From contig JBBDXA010000123.1 in NCBI GenBank assembly GCA_040902585.1, positions 1-28,965 on the forward strand: a stretch of DNA of 28,965 nucleotides, read 5' to 3'. The stretch comes from JBBDXA01 sp040902585 (GTDB lineage Bacteria; Planctomycetota; Phycisphaerae; Phycisphaerales; Phycisphaeraceae). The notes below the pieces were generated by a model that was not told the origin of the DNA, did no database searches, and saw only the letters and a program-made list of their open reading frames with translations. Below are positions 14,679 to 22,136 of this stretch, piece after piece (within the stretch, counting starts at the first letter, position 1; each line of letters opens with the position of its first letter). Position numbers and translations under genes: made by a program.

Positions 14679-14786
14679 GGAGCAGCATCCCGACAGGGTG
14701 GTGCTGTCGCGACACGATGTTCTATCGGGTGAATTCGCAACTCAAGTCCGGGCGCTAATAGCACCACCCTGTCGGGATGGTGCTCC
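14679..14786. repeat. Family A inverted-repeat element upstream of murD
   Basis: Two 27-nt copies at 14679-14705 and 14760-14786 face each other around a 54-nt spacer. Read from the right copy it starts AGCACCACCCTGTCGGGA and ends TGGTGCTCC, with only a few mismatches to the copies at 64-90 and 174-200. Here it is intergenic, between the CvpA-like stop and the murD start. Confidence 0.88.
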
Positions 14787-14804
14787 CACTCTGCTCACAC
14801 TCTC

Positions 14805-16568
14805 TCAGTCCTTGGGCACTTCCAGATTGTCCACATCCTGCTTGTGCAGCGAGCCGACGTTAATCGAGAGGACGCGTGCCCCCTTCTTCACGTAGAAGTA
14901 GACGTACAGTTCATCACCTGCTCCCATCTTGCGGTAGGGCAGCAGGGTGACCGCGTTGATCGGCCGGCTGGGTTCGACATAGATGTGCATCGGGCCTGAA
15001 GCCTGCGCCCAGACATAGGCGATGGGGGGGATTTCCGAGCCGATGTTGTCGCGCAGGAAGAGCATGTTCAGGGCACCGGCCGCCGCCACGCTCTGGCCCA
15101 GGAGCGACTGCGCCAGGTCGGTCTGGAGCTTCACGCGGACCACGCCGTTGCCCGCGGGCGTTTCGATCGAGGTCACCAGCAGGGCCCGCGAGATCGGGCC
15201 GGACGGCGTCACATCCGCTTCGCCGGAGCGCACTTCGTTCTTATCGGTGAACGAGAGCGAGGGGGCGTTGTTCTTACTCATGTTCTTGGGCAGCGCAGCC
15301 GTGAGCTGAATGTCTTCCGCCTTCACATTGGACCGTCCGCCCTGCTTGGTGCTGACCGTGGGCGTGCCCGTCCCGTTGCCCGGATTGTCGGGATCGCCCG
15401 TCGCCACCGCCGTCTTGGGTGTGAAGATGCGCGGGCCGATCAGGGCTGTGACCAGTTCCGCCTTCTGCTGCTCGGGCTTGTTTTTCGCTTCGACATTTTC
15501 CAGTTCGAATCGGCGATCGCGAATGTAGAGGTATCGCTCGGTCTTGTCTTTCGGAAGGAGGTACATCCAAGCGAACCAGTAGTTCGCGCTGCCCAGTTCC
15601 TTGGCCACGACTTTGAAATCGCTGACGGGGGTGAACTCCCGTTCCTTCGTGGTATGGTTGCCGATGCGGGAGAACGCGATGGGCGTATGGATCGTCGGCC
15701 TGCCCGAGCCGTCGTAGGCGATCAGCAGCATCTGCGTCGGGTAGACGCGCAGGGCCACGCCGCCGTCGTAGACCATCGAATCCGCGGCGTTGTTCCACTC
15801 GGTGTCGATCACCACGAGCTTGTGCTGGTCATCGGCGATCTGGTCTGAAATCGAAGGCTTGCCGTACTTGGGCAGGTTGTCGACGAAGACCTGCGGCAGG
15901 CCTTCGACGGGCGTGTTGTGAACGTGATACGCGGAGATTTTCACCGCTTCAGGGCTGGCGACGGTGGAACTGTTGGGATCGCGGCGAAGCCGGTTGTAGT
16001 GACCTGCGAGGACGAGGTTCGGCCGCACCTTGGACATGGGCATGTCATTGGCGGGATAGAACGATCCGCCCGAGAGCGAGGAGAAGAAGCCGGCCGCCAT
16101 GCTATCGACGCCGATCCAGAGCTTGCCGCCTTCGGGGTCGAGGATCGGTTCGCCGGCTTCGGTGATCTTGTAGGGCTTGATGCCCATGATCTCCTCCGAT
16201 GCGGGGAGCCGACTGATGGCGATCATGAAGATGCCGGCGCTGAGCAAGGCCGAGAAGATGCCCAGCGCTCCGCCGCCGATCAGGTTGGTCATGTTTCCGA
16301 ATTCCAGATTGGAACGGACGAACTTGTCGGCTGCGAGTCGAAAAAGAAAGAGGAAGAGAACGAAGGGCATGACCAGGCCGACCGCCGAGGCGAAGCGCGG
16401 CATCATGCCCGAGAGCATGCCGATGGAGATCGGCTCCCAGAACGCGAACGCCAGCGCCCCGGCCACGATGACCACGCCCAGGTGCATCATGGAACTGAAC
16501 AGACCTTCGAGGCCCAGCCAGTAAGCGAGGAGAATGATGTAAACGAGGATGGCGAGATTGAGCATCAT
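14805..16568 (-). CDS. CvpA-like membrane protein with long extracytoplasmic C-terminal region
   Basis: Residues 1-120 of this 587-residue protein contain four hydrophobic helices (LNLAILVYIILLAYWLGLEG, VVIVAGALAFAFW, VGLVMPFVLFLFLF, GGGALGIFSALLSAGIFMIA) with the layout and glycines of CvpA-type proteins. CvpA is required for colicin V production and envelope homeostasis in other bacteria. The remaining 460 residues are hydrophilic, lack membrane segments and do not resemble a domain I know. They include a basic/acidic linker near 385-430 and a beta-rich C-terminus (VYVKKGARVLSINVGSL-like strands). It lies between murD and the GspE-like gene. Whether it acts in the envelope or with the pilus-type ATPases is unknown. 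Confidence 0.75.
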   Translation of the reverse strand: MMLNLAILVYIILLAYWLGLEGLFSSMMHLGVVIVAGALAFAFWEPISIGMLSGMMPRFASAVGLVMPFVLFLFLFRLAADKFVRSNLEFGNMTNLIGGGALGIFSALLSAGIFMIAISRLPASEEIMGIKPYKITEAGEPILDPEGGKLWIGVDSMAAGFFSSLSGGSFYPANDMPMSKVRPNLVLAGHYNRLRRDPNSSTVASPEAVKISAYHVHNTPVEGLPQVFVDNLPKYGKPSISDQIADDQHKLVVIDTEWNNAADSMVYDGGVALRVYPTQMLLIAYDGSGRPTIHTPIAFSRIGNHTTKEREFTPVSDFKVVAKELGSANYWFAWMYLLPKDKTERYLYIRDRRFELENVEAKNKPEQQKAELVTALIGPRIFTPKTAVATGDPDNPGNGTGTPTVSTKQGGRSNVKAEDIQLTAALPKNMSKNNAPSLSFTDKNEVRSGEADVTPSGPISRALLVTSIETPAGNGVVRVKLQTDLAQSLLGQSVAAAGALNMLFLRDNIGSEIPPIAYVWAQASGPMHIYVEPSRPINAVTLLPYRKMGAGDELYVYFYVKKGARVLSINVGSLHKQDVDNLEVPKD

Positions 16569-16576
16569 GGGAGTCA

Positions 16577-16670
16577 GTCCTGAGTCTTGAGTCCTGGGTC
16601 CGGAGTCCTGGGTCCTGGGTCCTGGGTCTTGAGTCTGGTTCCAAGGACGCAGGACTCAGGACTCAGGACT
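16577..16670. repeat. Family C heptamer array GTCCTGA/GTCCTGG with facing arm
   Basis: Nine successive heptamers (GTCCTGA, GTCTTGA, GTCCTGG, GTCCGGA and variants) occupy 16577-16639. Three CAGGACT units face them at 16650-16670. It fills the gap between the GspE-like and CvpA-like genes. Confidence 0.88.
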
Positions 16671-16678
16671 CTATGCCT

Positions 16679-18319
16679 CTAGGCACCTTCCTTCGCCAGC
16701 GCCCGGCTGATCTCCGCCACCGCGGTGACGCCTTCGACGACCTTCATCAGGGCCGCCTCCTGGAGCCAGAGCATGCGCTGCTTGCGAAGGTGGGCGCGAA
16801 GCTGATCGAGCTGGCCCTCGGCGATGAGCTTGCGGGCTTCATCATCGAGGACCATCACTTCGAACACGCCCGTGCGGCCGCGGAAGCCCATCCCCATGCA
16901 GTCCGGGCAGACTTCTTCCTTGTTGTTCACCATCACCTTGCCCGAAGATTTGTACATCTGGCTGACCTTGTCCGCGGGCAGGTTCATTTTCTGGAGCATG
17001 GCCGGGTCCGGCTTGAAGGGCACGCGGCAGGCGGTGCAGAGCTTGCGCACCAGACGCGGCGCGATCACCGCGCCCAGCGACGCGGCCGCCTTTTTCATAT
17101 CGCCCACCGCCTTGATCCAGGTCTTGAGCTGACTGAACGTGTCCTCACCCTTCATGCCGGCGTAGTAGCGGATGTCACCGGCGGTATCGGCGACGAGCTT
17201 GGCCGAGGCCACGTCCGCCAGCTTCGCGACCATGATCACCGTCGGATCGCGCCGCGTCAGGGCCGCCAGCGCTTTGGCGGCAGTCGCGGGATCGGCACCA
17301 GGCTCCAGGCGCGTGTGCGTCACGCCTTCCACCTCGTATGCCACATCCTCTTCCAGCGTCACGATGCTCTGCGTGTACGGGTCGTGCATGTTGATGCAGG
17401 CGTACAGCGTCGTGGTCATGCCGTGACCGGGCGGGCAGGTGACGAGCACTGCCTTGCCCTTGCTCTTGATGATCGGCTCCAAAGCCTTGAACTGCTGCGG
17501 CAGCAGGCCCAGATCCTGAAGACGCATCGCGACCTGACGGTTCGGATTCACGAAGAGCGACAGGCTGATCTCCCGCGTCGAGCCGATGGTGACCAGGCGC
17601 AGCAGGTTCGAGTTTTTCTTCTCGCCTTCCTCCAGGTAAAGCTCGCCGACCTGCTTCTTGCGGCGGTCTTCGATGTCGAGCTTGGCGATGCCCTTGAGAT
17701 AGTCCACGACAGCCAGACCTACCTTGTTGTCCATCTCAGGCAGCTTGTAGACGACGCCGTCCACCATCGCGGTGGCGGTGGCCTTCTGGGCGCCGACGAT
17801 CAGGTCGATGCGCTGGGCACCGCGAGGCAGGGCGAACGTGAGCAGCTCTTCCATCTTGGCGTGAGCGATCGCCAGCGGGTTTTTGTCGCCTGCCGGCACA
17901 TCCTGCCGCACGCCGGCCTTGGTCGTGAACGCGATCTGCGCGCCCGCCTGGGCGGCGGCGTACTGGGCCGCGGCGTACTTCTCCTTGAACCACGACTTGG
18001 GATCAAACGTCCAGCGCTCGCTCTCCTGAAGCTTGCCGTTGCGGAACATGACGTACGCGACGATCGTTCCGAGCGTGATGATGAGCGCCAGGAACAACCC
18101 CAGGAAGAACGACGGGATCATCAGCCAGAGGAAGAACGCGACGAACCCCGCGCCAAGCTGGATCCCGTTCCACATCCGCCGCGGCAGATAGTAGTGCGCC
18201 AGGTCCTTATCCAAATAACCCACCACCCTGCCCCAGAATCCCAGCGCGACCGCAAAGAGGATCGGCTTGTAGACGCTCATCAGGATCGCGTGTTCGGCGC
18301 TGGAAATGTAATGCATCAT
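16679..18319 (-). CDS. Membrane-anchored GspE/PilB-like protein with degenerate ATPase motifs
   Basis: The 546-residue protein begins with two or three hydrophobic segments (about 17-34 and 52-92), unusual for this cytoplasmic family. The C-terminal two thirds follow the GspE/PilB secretion ATPase fold. The Walker A site reads CPPGHGMTTTLYA (295-307), with Met301 replacing the essential Lys of GPTGSGKTTTLYA. The Walker B region reads RRDPTVIMVAKLAD (356-369), where family members have GEIRD; the catalytic Glu becomes Lys366. The Asp box (TLEEDVAYEVEG) and His box are also eroded. The zinc-binding cysteines are kept (C428, C431, C471, C474; CTAC...CPDC). It is probably a non-hydrolysing paralogue with a structural or regulatory role, beside an intact pilT. 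The start may instead be Met14. Confidence 0.85.
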   Translation of the reverse strand: MMHYISSAEHAILMSVYKPILFAVALGFWGRVVGYLDKDLAHYYLPRRMWNGIQLGAGFVAFFLWLMIPSFFLGLFLALIITLGTIVAYVMFRNGKLQESERWTFDPKSWFKEKYAAAQYAAAQAGAQIAFTTKAGVRQDVPAGDKNPLAIAHAKMEELLTFALPRGAQRIDLIVGAQKATATAMVDGVVYKLPEMDNKVGLAVVDYLKGIAKLDIEDRRKKQVGELYLEEGEKKNSNLLRLVTIGSTREISLSLFVNPNRQVAMRLQDLGLLPQQFKALEPIIKSKGKAVLVTCPPGHGMTTTLYACINMHDPYTQSIVTLEEDVAYEVEGVTHTRLEPGADPATAAKALAALTRRDPTVIMVAKLADVASAKLVADTAGDIRYYAGMKGEDTFSQLKTWIKAVGDMKKAAASLGAVIAPRLVRKLCTACRVPFKPDPAMLQKMNLPADKVSQMYKSSGKVMVNNKEEVCPDCMGMGFRGRTGVFEVMVLDDEARKLIAEGQLDQLRAHLRKQRMLWLQEAALMKVVEGVTAVAEISRALAKEGA

Positions 18320-18445
18320 GGGCGATTAAAGAAGACAAAAAAGGAAAGCGAAAAGCCCACCAAACGCTATTTGAAAAGTAATCAAAGGGGTGGCAAAGGG
18401 CAAGCGCGGGGTGGGGTGAATGCGGAACCGTCGAGGGGCCAAGGC

Positions 18446-18624
18446 ACAATGCCCAATGTCGAATGAGAGAATGTCTAATGAATGTCGAATGTCTCAATGT
18501 CCAATGCCTAATGACGGAAGGGACCTTCACTGTTCGTGCGACCCGTTCCGACATTTTTCGTTGATTCATTGGTCATTGGGCATTCATTAGACATTCTCTC
18601 ATTCGACATTCGTCATTGCGTCAT
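18446..18624. repeat. Family C heptamer element with a 30-bp perfect stem
   Basis: The left arm consists of AATG-containing heptamers (CAATGCC, CAATGTC, GAATGAG, AGAATGT). Positions 18455-18484 are perfectly complementary to 18581-18610. It lies between the pilT stop and the GspE-like start, on the strand transcribed through both genes, so the mRNA could fold into a very stable hairpin. Confidence 0.9.
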
Positions 18625-18628
18625 CGCC

Positions 18629-19765
18629 TCAGGTTATCCCCCGCAGCCGCATCTTCACCTCTTCCGGCTTCGGCGAATTGGCGATGGCGATCTTCGGATG
18701 CACCAGTTGCTTCTCCACCAGATCGACCAGGCTGTCCGTGAAGGTCTGCATCCCGTCGTTGCGGTGATCCTTGATCACTTCATCCAGTTCATGCTCGCGC
18801 CCGTCAAGGATGAACTTGCGCGTCGGCGGACTCTGAAGCAGAACCTCCACCGCAGGCACCCGCGCCAGGTCCTCCTTCAACGTCGGCATCAGCTTCTGAT
18901 ACACAAAGGCCACCATCTGAAACGCGAGCATGTTGCGGATGTTGTCGCGCTCCTCCGCGGGAAACAGGTCATAGATGCGGGCGAAGGCCTGCGAGGCGCT
19001 GGAGGCGTGGATGGTGCCAAAGACCAGGTGCCCGGTCTCGGCTGCCTGAAGAGCCGCCTCAAAAGTCTCACGGTCACGCATTTCGCCGATGAGGATCACA
19101 TCAGGGTTCTCGCGCACGATCGCCTTGAGGCCGGTGGCGAAGTTAGGCACATCGATGCCGATCTCGCGCTGGTTGATGAGGGCTTTGGAATCCTGAAAGA
19201 GGTATTCGATCGGGTCTTCGATGGTGACGATGTGGCAGGGGCGGTTGTCGTTGATGTGCTGAAGCATGGAGGCAATGGTCGTGCTCTTGCCGCTGCCGGT
19301 GACGCCTGCGATGAGGACCAGGCCCTGGTTCGTCTCGCACACTTTTTCCAGGGCCTTGGGCAGGTAGAGGTCTTTGAAGTTGAGGATGGTGTTGCTGACC
19401 CGGCGGGCGGCGATAGCGCTGCGGCCGCGGGTGCGGAAGACGTTGACGCGGAAGCGATGCGAGGAGCCGTCGGGCATGGGGAAGTCGGTGCCGATGTCGA
19501 TCGAGCCGTGCGCTGCATACTGATCCCAGTGGATCGGGCTCATGGATGCTTCGATGTCGCGTTCGAACTCCTGGGCGTTCAGTTCGGGCGTATCGAGTGA
19601 ACGCAGCGAGCCGCGCAGGCGCACGCGCGCTTTCTGCCCGCCGCGCAGGAGCAGATCGGACGCTTCGAGTCGCACCGCCGCTTCGAAATATTTCTTCAGC
19701 GGGGTCGCTGCGAGCGAGCGATGTTCGGAAAGGTGATCGGCTCGGGTCATGGATTCGTCGGTCAT
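18629..19765 (-). CDS. pilT: Type IV pilus retraction-type ATPase
   Basis: PilT-family hexameric ATPases drive pilus retraction. The 378-residue product keeps all motifs: Walker A GVTGSGKST (154-162), Asp box VTIEDPIEYLF (180-190), Walker B NPDVILIGEMRD (220-231) and His box TGHLVFGTIHA (244-254). The N-terminal PAS-like part is recognisable (ASDLLLRGGQKARVRLRG). GGAG 7 nt upstream supports the ATG at 19765. The intact motifs contrast with the degenerate relative encoded next. No pilin, pilC or pilB gene is in the window, so it could equally serve a secretion system. Its C-terminal tail (about 350-378) is charged and not distinctive. Confidence 0.92.
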   Translation of the reverse strand: MTDESMTRADHLSEHRSLAATPLKKYFEAAVRLEASDLLLRGGQKARVRLRGSLRSLDTPELNAQEFERDIEASMSPIHWDQYAAHGSIDIGTDFPMPDGSSHRFRVNVFRTRGRSAIAARRVSNTILNFKDLYLPKALEKVCETNQGLVLIAGVTGSGKSTTIASMLQHINDNRPCHIVTIEDPIEYLFQDSKALINQREIGIDVPNFATGLKAIVRENPDVILIGEMRDRETFEAALQAAETGHLVFGTIHASSASQAFARIYDLFPAEERDNIRNMLAFQMVAFVYQKLMPTLKEDLARVPAVEVLLQSPPTRKFILDGREHELDEVIKDHRNDGMQTFTDSLVDLVEKQLVHPKIAIANSPKPEEVKMRLRGIT

Positions 19766-19802
19766 GTTTCAACTCCAGCCGCTTGCGTTCGGGGCTTCTT
19801 AC

Positions 19803-19915
19803 TGGGTGCCACCGGTCGAGGAGGCTCTGCGACGAAGACCCGTGCGCCGCGTCTTCGCTCACACTGGGTTGATCGCACGGGTCTACTCACCAAGCCTCGT
19901 CGACCCGTGGCACCC
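19803..19915. repeat. Family B element with TGGGTGCCAC ends (copy 1)
   Basis: A 113-bp imperfect palindrome: the left end reads GGGTGCCACCGGTCGAGGAG and the right end, reversed, GGGTGCCACGGGTCGACGAG. Inner ACCCGTGCG segments pair a second time. It lies between the hisF stop and the pilT start. The same plan is seen at 25507-25607. Confidence 0.85.
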
Positions 19916-19921
19916 GATGCG

Positions 19922-20875
19922 TTACCGGATGCCTTCCACCATCCGCACCGGCACGCCGCGACTCATAAGGTACTTCTTCGTTTCGCCGATCGAGTATTCG
20001 CCGTAGTGAAAAATCGAAGCCGCCAGGGCCGCATCAGCGCGGGTCTCGGCCAGCACCTGACGGATGTGCTCCGGACTGCCGCAGCCGCCCGAGGCGACGA
20101 CGGGGACATCGACCGCATCGGCAACAGCCTTGGTCATGGGCAGGTCGTAACCGTTCTTGGTGCCATCGCCATCCATGCTGGTGAGAACGATCTCGCCCGC
20201 GCCCAGTTCGACGACCATGCGGGCCCATGCGACGGCTTCCAGGCCGATGGGGTGGCGGCCGCCGTGGGTGTGGACTTCGAAAACGTAAGGGCCAAGGGCC
20301 AAGGGCCAAGGGCCAAGGGATTGCGGATCGCGGATTCCGGATTGCGGATTGTTCGGTTCTTTCCCCTGGCCCTTGGCCCCTGGCCCTTGGCCCTCACTCC
20401 TCCTCGCTGCTTCGCCGACGGCATCATCGCGCTTCGCCGTCTCCGCACGCCTCGCTTCGAACTCGGCGCGGGGCACGCGCTTGGGATCGATGTTCACCAC
20501 CGTGGCGCAGTTGCCGAACCTTCGCGCTGTCTGGCGCACGATATCCGGCGTGGTGATCGCCGCGGTGTTGATACTCACCTTCTCCGCCCCCGCTTGAATG
20601 AGGGCGGTCACATCATCAATCGTGCGAATCCCGCCGCCTACGGTGAAGGGCATGAAACATTGCTCCGCCACCTGGCGCACAACGTCATACATGATGTTGC
20701 GATCTTCATGGCTGGCGGTGATGTCGAGGAAGACGAGTTCATCCGCGCCTTCCGCGTCGTACTTGCGGGCGATGTCCACAGGATCACCCGCGTCGCGCAG
20801 GCCGACGAAGTTGACGCCCTTGACCACGCGGCCGGCCTTCACGTCAAGACACGGAATGATGCGATGAGTCAGCAC
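19922..20875 (-). CDS. hisF: Imidazole glycerol phosphate synthase cyclase subunit, with an in-frame repeat insertion
   Basis: HisF, with HisH, makes imidazole glycerol phosphate and AICAR in histidine synthesis. The start is the GTG at 20875, where homology begins (LTHRIIPCLDVKAGRVVKGV); a TATAAT at 20883-20888 lies 7 nt upstream. Both catalytic aspartates are present, Asp11 (CLDVKAG) and Asp130 (VNIDPKRV), as are GGGIRT, TSMDGDGTKNGYD and ASGGCGS. The product is 317 residues, about 60 more than usual. The extra residues (about 137-197) sit in the loop after beta-strand 5. Residues 158-197, rich in Gly, Pro and Gln, are coded by a heptamer array. All core motifs remain, so the enzyme may still work. 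No other his gene is nearby. Confidence 0.94.
   Translation of the reverse strand: MLTHRIIPCLDVKAGRVVKGVNFVGLRDAGDPVDIARKYDAEGADELVFLDITASHEDRNIMYDVVRQVAEQCFMPFTVGGGIRTIDDVTALIQAGAEKVSINTAAITTPDIVRQTARRFGNCATVVNIDPKRVPRAEFEARRAETAKRDDAVGEAARRSEGQGPGAKGQGKEPNNPQSGIRDPQSLGPWPLALGPYVFEVHTHGGRHPIGLEAVAWARMVVELGAGEIVLTSMDGDGTKNGYDLPMTKAVADAVDVPVVASGGCGSPEHIRQVLAETRADAALAASIFHYGEYSIGETKKYLMSRGVPVRMVEGIR
20287..20404. repeat. Family C heptamer hairpin inside hisF
   Basis: Four GGGCCAA units (20289-20319) are followed by four to five GGATTGC units (20321-20350). Facing TTGGCCC/CTGGCCC units lie at 20363-20394. The whole is translated in frame within HisF. Confidence 0.9.
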
Positions 20876-20882
20876 GCGGCGG

Positions 20883-20888
20883 ATTATA
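20883..20888 (-). promoter_or_regulatory. TATAAT -10 element 7 nt before the hisF GTG
   Basis: A perfect TATAAT on the minus strand ends 7 nt before the GTG at 20875. A transcript starting there would have almost no leader. Confidence 0.6.
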
Positions 20889-20897
20889 GGAGAAGCA

Positions 20898-20956
20898 GCA
20901 GGAGGCAGGGGGCAGGGGACAGGAGACAGCAAAGCCCACCCACTCCCGTGGGTGGG
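20898..20956. repeat. GGGGCA heptamers and adjacent 9-bp hairpin
   Basis: Four heptamers (GGAGGCA, GGGGGCA, GGGGACA, GGAGACA) at 20900-20927 are followed by a perfect hairpin: CCCACCCAC (20935-20943), a 4-nt loop and GTGGGTGGG (20948-20956). It separates the divergent hisF and lipoprotein genes. No T-tract marks it as a terminator. Confidence 0.75.
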
Positions 20957-21021
20957 TTCCTCTGCTATCCTCTTTCACCTGCGAGCGTGACCGCGACACG
21001 CTGCATCACTCATCCCTTGCC

Positions 21022-21028
21022 AGGAGGT
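21022..21028 (+). promoter_or_regulatory. Ribosome-binding site of the phosphatase/cytochrome-like lipoprotein
   Basis: AGGAGGT, 7 nt before the ATG at 21036, a near-perfect Shine-Dalgarno sequence. Confidence 0.85.
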
Positions 21029-21035
21029 CCGAATC

Positions 21036-21995
21036 ATGAGCACCCGATCAATCTTTTCCATTTCCGCCGGCCTGTTGATTCTCCTCTTCATCATCACCGC
21101 CTGCCAGACCAAGCCCGCCCCGCTCTCGAACGATCCCGCCAAGCCCGCGATACCTGTTCATACCGACACCCACAAAGTTCACAACCTGCATCAGCTCAGC
21201 GGCCGCGTCTACTCCGGATCGCAGCCTGAAGGTGACGTCGCCTTCAAGGAGCTTGCCGACCTGGGCGTGAAGACGATCATCACTGTCGACGGTGCCACGC
21301 CCGATCTCGAGCGCGCCAAGGCCCACGGCATGCGCTACATCCACGTGCCCATCGGCTACGACAAGGTGCCTGATGACAAAGCCTTGCTCCTCGCGCAGGC
21401 GATGAAGCAAACCGAAGGCAAAGTCTTCGTGCATTGTCATCACGGCAAGCATCGCGGTCCCGCGGCCGCGGCTGTGTGCGTCATCACTGACGAAGGCTGG
21501 AGCAATGAGCGAGCGACCGCCTGGCTGAAACAGGTGGGCACGGGCAGCGAATACCCCGGGCTATACAAGTCAGTGGCCGACTTCAAGACGCCCGCGCCGG
21601 CAGTACTCTCGCAAAAGGTGACGCTGCCGGAGAAGTCGCCCATCCCCGCGATGGCGGGGGCGATGGTGATCGTCGGCGAACGATGGGAGCATCTGGGCGC
21701 GAGTCAGAAGGTGAAGTTCATCGTCCCGCCCAACAGCCCGGACATCGATCCGCCTCATGAAGCGATGCAGCTCGCCGAGCTCTATCGCGAAATGGCGCGG
21801 ACCAAAGAGGCGGCCGCGAAGGGCGAAGATTTTCTCGCCCGCCTGAAACAGGCGGAGGATGAAGCCGCGAATCTCAGTGCGGCGATCAAGACTTTGAAGT
21901 CCGATCCTTCGGATGCAAGCCTTAAGCTCGCGGAAGATGCCTACACCCTCGCCGGCAAGAGCTGCAAGTCCTGTCACGTGCGATATCGCAACTGA
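21036..21995 (+). CDS. Lipoprotein joining a CX5R phosphatase-like domain to a C-terminal CXXCH heme motif
   Basis: The 319-residue product has a lipoprotein signal: a hydrophobic stretch ending in ITAC with Cys23 as lipid site. Residues about 50-180 resemble a cysteine phosphatase of the dual-specificity type: LSGRVYSGSQPEGDVAFKELADLGVKTIITVDG, then VFVHCHHGKHRGPAAAAVC, with Cys134 and Arg140 forming HCX5R. Residues about 240-319 are helical and end in GKSCKSCHVRYRN, a CXXCH heme-attachment site (C310, C313, H314) placed at the very end as in cytochrome c' proteins. The mature protein would be membrane-anchored and face the periplasm. A phosphatase and a c-type heme site in one chain is unusual. 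It precedes the TonB receptor and tonB on the same strand. Substrate is unknown, and heme binding is inferred from the motif. Confidence 0.85.
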   Translation: MSTRSIFSISAGLLILLFIITACQTKPAPLSNDPAKPAIPVHTDTHKVHNLHQLSGRVYSGSQPEGDVAFKELADLGVKTIITVDGATPDLERAKAHGMRYIHVPIGYDKVPDDKALLLAQAMKQTEGKVFVHCHHGKHRGPAAAAVCVITDEGWSNERATAWLKQVGTGSEYPGLYKSVADFKTPAPAVLSQKVTLPEKSPIPAMAGAMVIVGERWEHLGASQKVKFIVPPNSPDIDPPHEAMQLAELYREMARTKEAAAKGEDFLARLKQAEDEAANLSAAIKTLKSDPSDASLKLAEDAYTLAGKSCKSCHVRYRN

Positions 21996-22136
21996 ATTAC
22001 TTTTCGCTGCCTCCCTGCAAACTTAGCAGCCCCTGAAACCGCGCGATAAAATTCTACCTGAGTTTCAGTCGCAGCGGCGCATGGTTGTGAAATGCGCCCG
22101 TGACGCGATGTAGCCCTTCTCATCCAGGAGACGGTG

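Noticed and set aside
16673..18466. A 597-codon plus-strand open frame.
   Set aside because: It is the complement of the GspE-like gene, rich in His, Arg and Asp, with no domain. The minus-strand reading keeps zinc cysteines and family motifs.
19721..21229. A 502-codon plus-strand open frame.
   Set aside because: It runs through the family B repeat, the complement of hisF and the start of the lipoprotein gene in another frame; no homology.
21996..22136. A cobalamin riboswitch or Fur box before the TonB receptor.
   Set aside because: No B12-box consensus or GATAATGATAAT-like sequence could be found; only one 7-bp inverted repeat is seen.
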